64,000 bases of DNA from contig JAKOON010000007.1 in the NCBI GenBank assembly GCA_022577435.1, positions 20,559,866-20,623,865 on the forward strand, in the 5' to 3' direction. This document shows, one piece after another, positions 44,301-55,389 of the stretch. The translations under genes and the position numbers were made by a program. How positions within the stretch are numbered: the stretch's first letter is position 1; each line of letters starts with the position of its first letter. This DNA is from Embiotoca jacksoni. Its lineage: Eukaryota; Chordata; Actinopteri; Embiotocidae. The notes beneath the pieces were generated by a model. That model had not been told where the DNA came from. It did not search any database and worked only from the letters and a program-made list of their open reading frames with translations.

Positions 44301-45190
44301 ATTTGCAAAGGTTTTAATACTTGGTTAATAATGCTTCCACTTGCAGTAGTATCACAGGTGTATATTTGTATTTTGGTGTCATGTTCTGTCACTTTAAAAC
44401 ACTCCTGTGGTTGCCTTTAAGGAAGAAACACACCTTGAGTTATTCCCAGTTTAAGCTGATTGTGCAAGCAGTAGCTCACTGCACCGATTTTTTTTTTAAG
44501 AGTTTGTTCATTCTTGTTTATGATTTAATTATTGTATCAATGCATACAGTACATGCGGAGAGGAGCTCAGACATGACAAAGACCTGTGCAAAGTTTGGTA
44601 TCCTTCCTATGTCTGATCCATGGATTATGCCAGGTAGGCTATGTTGTTGGCCAAATGATCCAACTACAATGCTGTGTGTTTTTAAAAAAAAGTCATTCAT
44701 TTCTGAAGATTCATCTTCATGAACAGTCGAGTGACTGCTTAGTCTGTCCATCATCGGGATACAGTGACTTCACTGGGAATCCTGGTCTGCAGTGACTTCA
44801 CTGGGAATCCTGGTCTGCAGTGTCTTTACACAACACAGGAGACATAACATGTGTTCATTGTGCAGAAGCTGAGCAGCATATCAGGTCAGGTAGGACTTCA
44901 TCTTTGTCATGTTATATAGTTTGACACGACACCAGGATAAATTAGACACTAAGTCAACAGTCAGTCCTCATAATCAATTTGTTTGATGCAGGAGACCAAC
45001 ACCAGAACTGAGCAACTTTGGCACAATTTGTACGGCCAGATGGCTGGATTGGAACATATACAGAGCAGCAAGGATTGTGGGATGCTCTAAGTCACCACTG
45101 ATGATCTCAAAGCCCAGCCCTCGACGGGTTGGAGCTGTTTTGGTGGCACAATTACAACCACAGCATATTCAACCACGTACCATGGAAAAA
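41376..45190. other. Long non-coding stretch, little recognised
   Basis: About 3.8 kb without supported genes. At 43308-43342 the sequence TTCATTTAGAAGATGC followed by TTTTGTCCAAAGC resembles a conserved SINE/LINE tail frequent in fish. The 115- and 133-codon frames at 44073-44722 are unrecognised. Confidence 0.4.
44762..44822 (+). repeat. 28-bp tandem duplication
   Basis: CAGTGACTTCACTGGGAATC then CTGGTCTG, repeated exactly twice (44762-44789 and 44790-44817), with CAGTG beginning a third copy. The perfect identity suggests a recent local duplication. Confidence 0.97.
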
Positions 45191-45570
45191 TGTGAAATAG
45201 CCACGCCGGCCACTACAGCAAAACGTGAGATAGCCATGTTCTGGCCTCTTGAAGCGAGACAGTTTCACGTTTTCCTGTAGTGGAAGAAAGTTAATCCTAC
45301 TGCGTGCCTACAGCCATGTGGTTTACGGGAAAATGACACATGGTTGGGCTCAGGGCACAAAAAAACAACTCAGAAACAACGTTGTCATCTCCTGGATACG
45401 AATCTCTGCTTGGACATGGCAGTCTGATTCATGCCACCAGGCCCGATACCGCCGAAAAATGTCCTTTGTATTTGGTCACATGATCCTTCGTTACGTTACT
45501 TTTACTCGCAAAACGTGAAACTGTTACGCCTCGGGAGGCCAAAGCGTGGTATCTCATGTTTTGCTGTAGA
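45191..45570. repeat. Inverted-repeat (foldback-like) structure
   Basis: Two blocks, 45213-45274 and 45507-45569, are inverted copies of each other at roughly 80% identity by eye, separated by a 232-bp spacer. Each block is itself a rough palindrome: in the first, CCACTACAGCAAAACGTGAG (45210-45229) pairs with TTCACGTTTTCCTGTAGTGG (45264-45283), 18 of 20 positions. Upstream, GTGAAATAGCCACGCCGGCC (45192-45211) repeats part of the first block. The structure is seen directly; its identity (a MITE with long complex termini, or a foldback element) is inference. No target duplication was found. Confidence 0.8.
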
Positions 45571-46016
45571 CGCCCAGCATGTCTTTTTCATGCTTTGCTG
45601 TGATACTGGTTTGGCATATGAGGCATGTGTGGTCATGATTATTTGGTTCCTCAGTGAATAATTTAATTAGATCAGAATGCTTGAGATTCATATTGTAATA
45701 GGAAAAGTGGCAATATGGATTCAGTATGAAGGAGGCAAAGATGTAAGAAAAAGGACAGAGAGAAATAGTGACCAAGAAAGTGAGAAACCCACCTACACAG
45801 AGAACAGGACAGAGACAGACAGAGAGCAGACGGACCGCAACTCGCTGTGTTTCAAGGTTGGTTTCATTCACCGGCTGTGCTCACAACCAGATGGAGCGAT
45901 GCGGCGCTCGTACCAGATTGTGTGAGTGTGTGAAAGGGCGTGCATATGCACTGTAATGCGTTCGGCTGCATGTTTGCTTGGATGTGTGCTTGCTTGCTTA
46001 TGTGAAAAGTGTCTGG

Positions 46017-46018
<2 letters not shown>
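45571..46018. other. Non-coding stretch, nothing recognised
   Basis: No supported feature before the long microsatellite. Confidence 0.45.

Positions 46019-46090
<72 letters not shown>
46019..46090. repeat. (GT)n microsatellite, 36 units
   Basis: Uninterrupted GT array of 72 bases. Frames through it are artefacts. Confidence 0.98.
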
Positions 46091-46094
<4 letters not shown>

Positions 46095-46339
46095 AGACAG
46101 TAACTGTTTGGTTGTGAGTCCAGGTGGAGCTATAACTCTGAAAACCAGCCTCTCAACGGAAGAATAATCATTTATATACACTTTGTGTGCCTGACTGACT
46201 GTGTGTGCGTCCATGGTACTGGTACAGATTCTGTCTGTGTTGCAGATTTATACACTTTTATTGTGCACGTGTCTGTAGTTGCATCACACATCATCATTTA
46301 TCCAGCATCATTGTGCCTCTGCCACTGGTATTTAAAGCC

Positions 46340-46340
<1 letters not shown>

Positions 46341-46403
<63 letters not shown>
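46341..46403. repeat. (TG)n microsatellite
   Basis: About 31 uninterrupted TG units, only 250 bp after another GT array. Confidence 0.98.
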
Positions 46404-46406
<3 letters not shown>

Positions 46407-46569
46407 ATAGCATCTGCCTTTCTCAAAAGGCCACACTGCTGGAGCATTTCTCTTCGAAATGGAGACAAGCGATTTGCTCAATTGTGACCTGAACAAAACA
46501 ACTATTTTCCCCCTCACTAGTAGGGAAAATGTCATATCCTTGAAGTTGGCTTTGAAATAAATCTGCTGT

Positions 46570-46740
46570 TTTTTTTTTTTTAAATCAGGGTTATTCTAAT
46601 GGAATATAGTGGAACACATTTTTACTGCTATTTTATTGCTTTTCTATTATTCTATTATTATCTTATTGCTTCTCTATGCTGCTGTAGCGAAAAAATGTCC
46701 CATCGGGGATTAATAAAGTAACTACCTAACCTAACCTACC
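46570..46740 (+). mobile_element. LINE 3' end with CCTA-type tail
   Basis: TGCTGCTGTAGCGAAAAAATG then CATCGGGGATTAATAAAGT, followed by a short ACCTA-type repeat (46722-46740). This is the 3' end pattern also seen at 60405-60470 (there with a TATC-type tail) and in the SINE tails at 21.5 and 13.75 kb. Coding sequence is absent, so it is a strongly 5'-truncated insertion. Confidence 0.65.
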
Positions 46741-47386
46741 TACTGCACAATATGTCCTCAAGGTTATGACATTTGGCTTCAAAACATCATATTCAAGGTT
46801 GGCGAAGGGGGAATAAGAGAGGCTGAGACTGTGCATGGAGAGGCTTTGTCCATCCATTACTGTGACCATCTGTGTCCTGATCATGGCCCCCTGGTCTCCA
46901 TGAAATCATTCTAGTGTTAATTTTCCAGCATGGTGCCGGTAACCACGCCGCTCTGTGTCCTTCAAGGACAACATTCAGCTGGATGAACGATAAATGAGAT
47001 GTTCCGTTTGAACACGTCACACATCAAGGAAGCTTTATTGTTCATAGTCTCGCATTCTTCTGTACCAGTTTATCCAGATGCATTATTCTCTCAATGTTGT
47101 TACATAGAGTATACAAGAGTCATCTGCGTAAAAAAAATATATGAAAGCATCAGGATGAATAAATGCACTTTAAAGGGATAGTTAAAGAATTCAAAACATT
47201 TTCTCATTTGCTTTCTTTTTTTTAAAATTGCATGTCACTGTCGTCAGGATGTTGAGTTAGGATGAAGAGCTGAAATGGAGGAAATTGCAAGCCTGTCAAA
47301 ATCGTGACTGCTTACAAAATATAGATTTAATATAAGTTTGCCAACTTCTCCATTAAGTAAAAAGTCAGTACATTTTCTCGAGGGTA
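46741..47386. other. Non-coding stretch; possible conserved segment
   Basis: 46800-47000 is complex and GC-moderate (CATTCTAGTGTTAATTTTCC, GGTGCCGGTAACC), and could be a conserved non-coding element. Nothing definite. Confidence 0.35.
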
Positions 47387-48155
47387 AATCAATAAGTTCT
47401 GAGAGTACTGCTCATGTGTGCTTACTAATGAGTAACTGGTACAAATTCTGTGTCTTGATCATCATCAGTTCCTGAGTTACACATGTTTTTGTGAGCAGTG
47501 AACCGGCTGCATCGGCCATTTCTCTTTCAACATGACCAGAGGGCGCACGACATATTTTGTATTAAACTCTGGAAATTGGCAACGGAGACTCTTACAATGA
47601 TTCAGGAGGGCTGCGACAATGAAGCAATGAGCCCGGAGAGGTGTTCTTCGTGAAATTCGGGTTTCCGAGGGGCAGAACGTTGCTGTCCAAACCTGAAAAA
47701 AGTGCATCAGGTCAGGCGCGCAACCTGAAATTCGTGCTGCTGTGAATTCATCTCTAGGAGGCTCGCAGCGAAACCACGGAGATCTGCTGTGACGGTCTGA
47801 GGCATCTGAGGAAAACAATTTGAGTTCAAATGACCTGAATGGTGGCGATGGCACTTGGGATCTCCGACATGACAACACGCCCGCTCACAGCGCAATGAAA
47901 ACGCACAAGTTTCTCGGCCACAACAACACAATCGTAGCTCCTCATCACTCCTTCTCACCGCATTTGGCTCCCTGCGACTTCTCTGTTCCCCAGAATTTCT
48001 TTCACAAACTTTGATGTTCGCTCTCTGCTAAAGTTTCAGGTGTGTAAAATCTTGCCAATGCAACCGGTTCACTGATCACAAAAACTGCTCCGTGCACGTG
48101 CTCGGTGCTGTGCTCCGTAAGCGTGCATGAGCAGTAATCTTGGAACTTATTGATT
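47387..48155 (+). mobile_element. Mariner-family transposon, internally deleted, TA target
   Basis: A 769-bp element with terminal inverted repeats of about 39 bp, 33 positions matching. Both begin AATCAATAAGTTC and both contain TACTGCTCATG. TA lies directly outside each end (47385-47386 and 48156-48157), as expected for mariner. A full-length mariner is about 1.3 kb, so roughly 500 bp are missing between the two coding fragments. Confidence 0.92.
47530..48014 (+). pseudogene. Mariner transposase pseudogene (DD34D second half readable)
   Basis: The N-terminal part (about 47530-47640) reads FCIKLWKLATETLTMIQEG then CDNEAMSPE, the helix-turn-helix region of mariner transposases. The C-terminal frame 47820-48014 has HDNTPAHSAMKTHKFLG and SPHLAPCDF. 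From the Asp in HDN to the Asp in PCD there are 34 residues, the DD34D spacing. The middle region with the first catalytic Asp is deleted and frames are broken, so it is inactive. Mariner transposases bind the inverted ends and insert at TA. Confidence 0.9.
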
Positions 48156-48179
48156 TATTGGTGTCATTAGTTACATTCA

Positions 48180-48400
48180 GGCTTCAAAAAGAGAGATGTT
48201 TCGGGACATATCTGGTTTGATTTACACGCGTGGGGTGCAGTCAGGTGTCAGGTATAGATGGGCGGGCATGGCGTACTTACATTCAGTCAGCTCCACCCCT
48301 TGGTCTTCCCCAGCTGGTCCAAATACCATCACTTCTGGTGAAAAAAATGTAGTGCTGCCAGACTAGACTCAAGGCTTCATAAACCACTGGTTTATGTAGT
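48180..48400 (+). repeat. Dispersed repeat family A fragment
   Basis: GGTTTGATTTACACG, GTGGGGTGCAGTCAGG, TCAGCTCCACCCCTTGG and GAGG-like CAAGGCTTCATAAACC align in order with 21280-21466. It ends near the family edge AGGCTTCATAA. Confidence 0.6.
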
Positions 48401-50118
48401 GCTGTTGATGTTGTGATGTTGCAAACACATTTGATGTCATTTTAAACTCAGACAGAAATGCAAAAATGATCATTTGTGATTGTAGAGGGAGTTATGGGGT
48501 AGAATGATTTATTAGTAAACATCAGATAGGAGAAGTTATTTGGTGTAGCGACCTGGAATCACAAAGAGGTTGCCAGGTTTGGTATCATACCTGGAGTCAA
48601 TATGTAAATATAAGTACAATTGGTCATTCACTTTTGGCCTTTACATTTTCATAACAGGAGGCTACACAGCATATTGTCCTTTAAGAAGTATTTATAGTAC
48701 GCAACCACCTCTAAAATTACAAATGGTCATTAAAAAAAGGTGAGTTTTAGGCACATTCTGTTCTGTGTTGCTGTTTCCCCACAGTTCAAGATAACTAGGT
48801 CCTGACTCCAGCTCCATATTAAACACAAACACCGGACTGATATCAATCTTTCCATTTAACTCTTACACTGAGTAGCACCCCGTTTACTGATAACACTGTC
48901 ATTGAAGTCTTTGCTGTTTATACTGACGATGTATCGACTTGCGTGTTGTTTGTCCCAGAATTGTGAGCCATATTTTTTCAACCCTAAATTGGATAACATC
49001 TTTTCACAGTTTTGAGATACCTGGATTTGCCACCTGCAGTCCTCCAAAAGAAACCAGGACTCTGTAGCATGTAAACACAATAACCAGGTTTCTTAACGAT
49101 GAAGACACAACTACATGGCTGATCAGAAACTTGTACGAATGATAAAGAAGAATACATAAACAGGTTTCTCATGCTCCATGCAAAACATCTCAAACAGGAT
49201 CAAAACCAGGACAAACACTGACTGACTACACTTCTGTGTGAACACATGCAGAAAAGATACAGGTCAAGGAAACTAACTTTTATATGTTTGATATTTGAAT
49301 GTGGATGATGCCTGAGGAGACCAGAGGCAGAAGCTTTGAAAGTAGCTGAAAAGGTAGCTAAAACTCAACACCTTTAAAGTTGTATTTTAATGACTTTGTT
49401 GAGCTTTAGTAACTTTGAATTGCAATTGACTTACCTCAGTGGCTGCTGCCCTATAGGCACATCCACCTGCTCTCCGGAGACATCAAGAATCAGGCTGGCA
49501 ATAATGAGGTTTTGTACTCCACTAAGACTGCCAGTGTCACCTCCACATCAGCCCAAGGCAAGTTCCCACTCATGCATTATGGTGTTGCAAAGTTGTTGCT
49601 TTTATCACTTTTTAAAGGTCAAACAAAACATCTGAAATATTAGTGTGTTTTTATCTGTGGAAGGCTGTCACTTCGATGAATCCCAACACAAACCTTGTGC
49701 TTTTTTTCCCACATCAAGCACATGGTTGATAGACTGCATACAGCATGGTGCACATGGATGGTTTGGTATTGTTGTGCATTTCTAAAACTGGCTGTTGCAT
49801 CTCACTGTCACACTGCCTGTGGTTAACTAAAGAGACATTCAAAATCTTTTGAGTATCGAGCTGTCACTCCCTGCAGGCCCAAAAGCTGTAAAAGCTTTGT
49901 TTGCTCCTTCACTAAGAACAGCAGGTGTTGTCAGCTTGGAATCCAGAGGATTTTTTTTTTTTACAGTGAATAAAAAGCATCAAAAAGTCCACACAAAGTT
50001 ATCAAACATCACTACTGTCCATTTGTTTGTCACATTTTACGAAAAATATGACAAAGAATTGCAGAATGACAATAGCTTTGATTCATGAACACAGGCTTTA
50101 TAGGTAGAATATGGACAT

Positions 50119-50120
<2 letters not shown>
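48401..50120. other. Non-coding stretch; possible exon-like segment at 49420-49560
   Basis: Mostly unique. At 49426-49560 the plus strand has a frame open from about 49415 to 49641, and the minus strand has an open frame that ends in CACTGAG followed by GTAAGT, a strong splice-donor match (minus strand, GT near 49435-49440). The frame in either strand is not one I recognise. Nothing else supported. Confidence 0.3.
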
Positions 50121-50208
<88 letters not shown>

Positions 50209-50224
50209 CGTGCGTGTGTGTGTG
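50121..50224. repeat. (TG)n microsatellite, about 52 units
   Basis: Longest dinucleotide array of the window, with GTGC interruptions at about 50205-50214. Confidence 0.98.
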
Positions 50225-52784
50225 CTGATGTAAGTCAGGTGGAATTTGGTGGAATCTGCATGTTAACATTTCAGTCCTTCCTAAGATGTTGTGCAGATAC
50301 CACAAAAAGGCTGTTTTTCTTTTGTTTTTTTACCCAGTCGACACTGTATTTTTATCCAGCATGCTCTGAATACAGCTTGAAGAGTTCTGGGGTGATGTAA
50401 CTCACACTAAGGGCTGCACACACTGACTTTGACTCAGAGAAGCTGAATGTGAGCAGGTCTTACTGTCATGTCTGAAAGGATGCGTTCCAAACTTTAGAAT
50501 TGTCTGTATTGGACAACAGTACAAAGCTGCACATTGTGATAAGTGATAACATTCTGAACGCAATCAATCATCATGATGGAAGTAAGAAGGAACACACAAT
50601 AACCAGCATTATCCTTTAAAGAGCAGGTTTCTGGATGAGAAGGGTCAACGCAAGAAACAAATGATTGATTACAAAAGAAACAAAACAGTCTGCATCACAT
50701 CTACCCCATATCTATTAAAAATTAAACAAAGTGAAAAAGGAGATAAGGCAGAATATAAATACATTAAAAATACACCAGCATAAAGAAGTGAAATTTGGTA
50801 TGGGTGATGAAGTTCTGGTGTGTGTTGTGCGAGCGCAGGTACTTCTGTGTGCGTTTTCATGGGTCTCTGCAGAGCACACTGTTGCAACAGTGAACCCTGA
50901 ATAAGACAACATGGACTACTAGAGACTACTGGAGCAGAATCAGTGCAACAGCACAAGCTTCTCCTTTTTAGACATTTATTTAGCAAGTCAGCCAACCTAT
51001 AAAATGAAACTGTTGACTGTTACCTAACAAACATACAATTCAAATCAGATTCTATGGTAATGTAGACTCTGACAAAGATGGTACTAAAAACAATATTCAA
51101 CTGAGGCTGTGCCCGACAAAATATTCTCCTCTTCAAATAATAGTTGTTTTTTTTCATGTCACGATAGTCGCCTCATAGTCACACGTTTATCAATTGATTT
51201 ATTTCGATGTATTTGGGCGATCATTAAATGGTTTTTGTTCCAGCGTTTACAGAGAATGTAACAAATAACATTGTTAACGCTGTATAACCTTATCGAGAAA
51301 CACAAAAACTTAATAATAAGCTTTTAAGATATAACCTTTACAAGCACACGCATGAACCAGGCCAACTGTTAATGAAACTGCTACTGGTTGAAAAGCTGAA
51401 ATGACTCCGAATGTGTCAGAACCACCAGCATGGAGCCTGAACATTTTATTACTTTATTTCAGTGTATTATATTTGTGTCTCGGATACTGACAGATTATTG
51501 GCAGCCAGGACATAAGAGGGCCTGTGTGTGTGTGTGTGTGTGTGTGTATTACCTAGCCCTTACTCCCTGCACCGATCCTGCAGTGATGAGGAGAGGCAGC
51601 GACTCTGCCGTACTGTTGCATGACCCGGCCTTTGTTTTTCTTTCTTGGGCAGTAACTGAATTACTGCTGTCGGCATGCGCTTCACAGTGGCCTGCTAATA
51701 TTACTTGACACACCTGTGTTGCTCACTTCTCAGAGCCTACGGTCTCTGGAAAAATGTTGCCTGTTACACGCAAGGTGACCTCCCTAAAGGGAAAGGCTCA
51801 GTCGCTAACAGATATCACTGAAAGTTATTTTTTTTACTGTTTAACTTTTTTTTAACACTTACTCATCTATTTGGGGGCAACCCTCCACTCACCAATAACA
51901 CTTTTTGCAGTTTTATTTAGGTTTCTGAAGTTCTGCCATTTTCCAGCCTCATGCACTGTAGGTATCAAATGATAAAACAAAAAAAAACAATTGACGTTAT
52001 CCTTTAACAGCTAGTAGACTGTTGCCGTTCGTAACTGTCAGTTGAGGTTACATTTTTTTTCACCTCAATCTGACTTTAAGTGTTTCATTGTTGGGTATGC
52101 GCAAATACCAAGTCCAATTGGATACATGAGTTTACCAAAATGTTGGTTGTCTTGTCAACCTGTGAAACTTACATTTGATAACATTATCTCAGTCACTGAA
52201 AGACCGACTGAGGAGTCTCAAACAGTATGAAATGCTACCGTATCTGATGACTGTCATGACGGGGTAGTGGAGCTAACATGCACACTTGCGAGATGCTCTG
52301 ATGGTATATTTAATGCTAGCTGCTCACTATGGATTGTGCAACCAGTATTTACAATGTTCTATGAAACTTGAAGATCCTACCATAAAAAAACATAAAAACA
52401 CTGTTGGATTCTTGGTCAAACAGGCTAATATGACCCAAAGCTACATTTTATTGTGACAGTGCCCTCTACTGGCCGTAGTAATTATAGCAGGAGCACAGAT
52501 GTAGGTATAGAACCACAAAGACTGCATATGGGAGGTGGTCGGGGAGGATGAATGGGTCGACAAAGCACGGGAATCTGCTGTACATTTTCTTTTTCAAACT
52601 GATAGTGTTACTTTTAACCATGGCCATATTCATAATTGTAACCATGACAACAATGGTCCTCTATTTTACCTTGTTAGCTGTCCCCATTGATCTCTGAGCA
52701 GTATTCCTTTAAATCAGCTTTAATTGTCCAATGTGGCATAGTCATTCCTTATCATGTGTATTTGTACGTTCCTCTATTACTCTG

Positions 52785-52788
<4 letters not shown>
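50225..52788. other. Non-coding stretch; candidate regulatory segment at 51570-51720
   Basis: A short (TG)n is at 51523-51547. 51570-51720 is complex (CGGCCTTTGTTTTTC, TGCTAATATTACTTG), possibly regulatory. No gene recognised. Confidence 0.35.
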
Positions 52789-52853
<65 letters not shown>

Positions 52854-52887
52854 TGTGTCTGTGTTTGTGAGAGCGAGTGTGTGTGTT
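52789..52887. repeat. (GT)n microsatellite, imperfect 3' part
   Basis: About 32 pure GT units to 52852, then imperfect repeats (GTCT, GTTT, GAGC) to 52887. Confidence 0.96.
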
Positions 52888-54558
52888 TACACTTCTCCCA
52901 AGTCAAGCCAGCAGCTAACAATCTAGGTTAAAGATCCCTGGCTCTTCGGATCGATCCGTCCCTCAGCCTCCATCGGCCAGCCTTTAATACTTAATGAGAA
53001 AAGCTGTTTGATGAATGTGAGCCACCCTGCTCCCTATGTGATCTATTAACACTGCTTTACATTCATCTATAGGGCTGTGGAACACACACTCACCTTCAAC
53101 CTCCCTCTGCATGATATCTGTGGATTATGTAAATTTGACTGGTCTTTTTGTGGTCTCATTTTGTGAGACTGCATTAAATGAAAACGTTTTTTTTTTTTAA
53201 ACATGTCCGACTGTTTGTATTATTGTCGTTTAAACATCTAGATAAGTTTAGTGTTGCAGCGCATATGTGCAAGCCGCCTCCATAATTCATCCAACCAACC
53301 AAAGGTGACTTCATTAGTGAATATAGAGGCATTCATCAAACTACTGGCGTCACTTCACCACTCACTCACTCACTCATTCACATATGATGAAGGTATGTGA
53401 CGAGGCAACCCCCTGAATAAAAGGAAATGGTTTATGTGAAGATGCAGAGTAATGAAGGTGATTGAAGTTTATAAGAGCAACTCCACTTTCACTTTGAAAC
53501 AATCCACTATCTTCCATCTCCTTCACACCGGTGATCGTTATATTCCAGTAGTAAAACTCAACCATTTTTAAATTAAATTAAATAGGAACACTGGCACCAA
53601 TTGGATCAACAGAAAAATGATAAAAACATGCATTGTCACGAGGTAGAGGTCTTTTTTTTTTTTTTTTCTTCTTTTTTTTTTTTTTTTTAATTGTATGTAC
53701 AGTACATGTTTAGGTTTAGAAGAAAGCTGCAATTTTTTGCGATTTTTAAATAAAATAACTGATGTTTGCATTACGGTATATAAAACCATTGCTTCAGGTC
53801 ATCTGGTAGAAAATTAGTTGCCATTTATCTTCTCAAAATGTGTTTTTTTTCCTATTTTTAGATCCAATTTGGAGGACGATGTTGGTAAGATAAGATGATA
53901 TCTGTAGACATTATCACTGAGTTGCAGTGCTGTATATCAGTGCTGCAAAGCCCACAGGGATATACTCTGAGAATCTTTGCTCATGCAGTACGGCCTCTCT
54001 GAACAGTTGTCGAGCCATCCATTGGATTTAACTTGAAACTGTTTTTGTTTAAAAATTAAGAAAATAAAAAAAAAAGTATCACTGTTGGCGGGACATGATG
54101 AGTGTATACAAAAAAATACAAACATCAAGATGACAAATGGTAACAGAGAATGTAATAAGCTGAGAGGACAAATGACTTAATTCTTGACAGCAGAGTCTAG
54201 TGCAGAAGAATGAAATGAATACATATGAGCTAAATTATTCAAAAGAGAGAAAAGTGAGAGATTTTGAATGTCTGAGAGATAGAACAGTAAACTAACCAAA
54301 CTTATAATTTATTTTATTAATTTGTTTTAGTTTAATTCATGTCGTGAAAGCTACAAGTTGAGTCCAATATATATTATTTTTCTTACAGAATGAAAAGGAG
54401 TCATATTTGGACAGAAGATTGACGTTATATCAATGCTGACGTAGTTACAAGTCCATTGGAAGTGTCAATAGAAAATTGTTTGCTAACATTAATACCATTC
54501 TCCTGCGGATAAAGGAACTTTTCAAGTTAGGAAATGCCCAGTTTAAGAAAAAAATAGT
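52888..54558. other. Non-coding stretch; T-rich simple repeat
   Basis: T-rich tract with C interruptions at 53652-53688. The part 52920-53060 (AGCCTTTAATACTTAATG) is moderately complex. No gene recognised. Confidence 0.4.
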
Positions 54559-54918
54559 TGTGGTGGGGGGTGGTTTGGCTCAGCTGCAGGAGGGACTGAT
54601 TGGGGGAGTGGTTCAGGGAAAGGTGCCTGGAAGAGGCTTCATTAGCCTCAGCTGAAGTCAATGACTGATTGTCCCTCTCTTCCTTTAAAAACCCAGGCAG
54701 CAGGACGCCAGGTCTCTCATTCCTGGGGACACGGAAAGGCTGCCTGGCTGCCTGGCTGCGGACAGGTTGCGTGGCATGTGCTCAAATTCCTGGCAGGAGA
54801 GCACCAGAGTTAAAAGTCATCGTTTGTGTGGAATAAACCAGTTGGAACATCGTACTTTGGTGAAGTGTTGTGCGTTCAGCCGATAGAACCCACAGTGACA
54901 GCAAATATATCTGTCACA
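54559..54918 (+). mobile_element. Solo LTR, family 2, second copy
   Basis: A 360-bp LTR starting TGTGGTGGGGGGTGG and ending TATATCTGTCACA, the same family and length as the nested LTR at 2771-3131. The flanks are ATAGT (54554-54558) and ACAGT (54919-54923), matching at 4 of 5. GGAATAAACC near 54829 is a likely polyadenylation signal. Internally, GGCTGCCT is repeated three times near 54740. Confidence 0.9.
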
Positions 54919-55389
54919 ACAGTCCTCAACTTCAAAGTTTTTAGTGACCTGAAATATGTGAAACTACATTTGTGTTTCAGTCACAGACTCATACTGTTTC
55001 CTGTCAGGCTCCATAATACATTTTCTCTGAATTTCTAAGCATGTTTCAGACTGTGATTTCGTGCTCATCATCTGTGACATCTGTAATTGTGGTGCCGTTT
55101 GACTCCAAACGACAATATATGGACTAAAAAAACTGGCCAGCCTGGCAACACTGAGGCTAAACACAACCCAGAAAGCAACACTGTAAAAGACTGTTACACT
55201 GGTGCTCTCCATTCTAAAGAATATCTGATGTCAACATAATTACGTTGGCATCCAAGTCAATACTAACATGGAGATTGATCATGTCAGTTTTTCCAGTAGC
55301 TGACATGCACCTCAAATGCTCCCATACATACCTTGGTTTGGTAGCCTGACATTCTTTACTTTGTAAGGTGAAGCATCCACTTCAACCTC
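54919..55389. other. Non-coding stretch, nothing recognised
   Basis: AT-rich, between the LTR and the Harbinger-like element. Confidence 0.45.

Noticed and set aside
44321..44722. 133-codon forward frame and the 115-codon frame before it
   Set aside because: Overlapping frames with no domain, no conserved motif and no promoter or splice context.
46019..46403. Frames encoding CVCVCV, THTHTH or similar
   Set aside because: Dinucleotide arrays read in frame. Same for 22372, 28333, 30255, 50121, 52789 and 59893.
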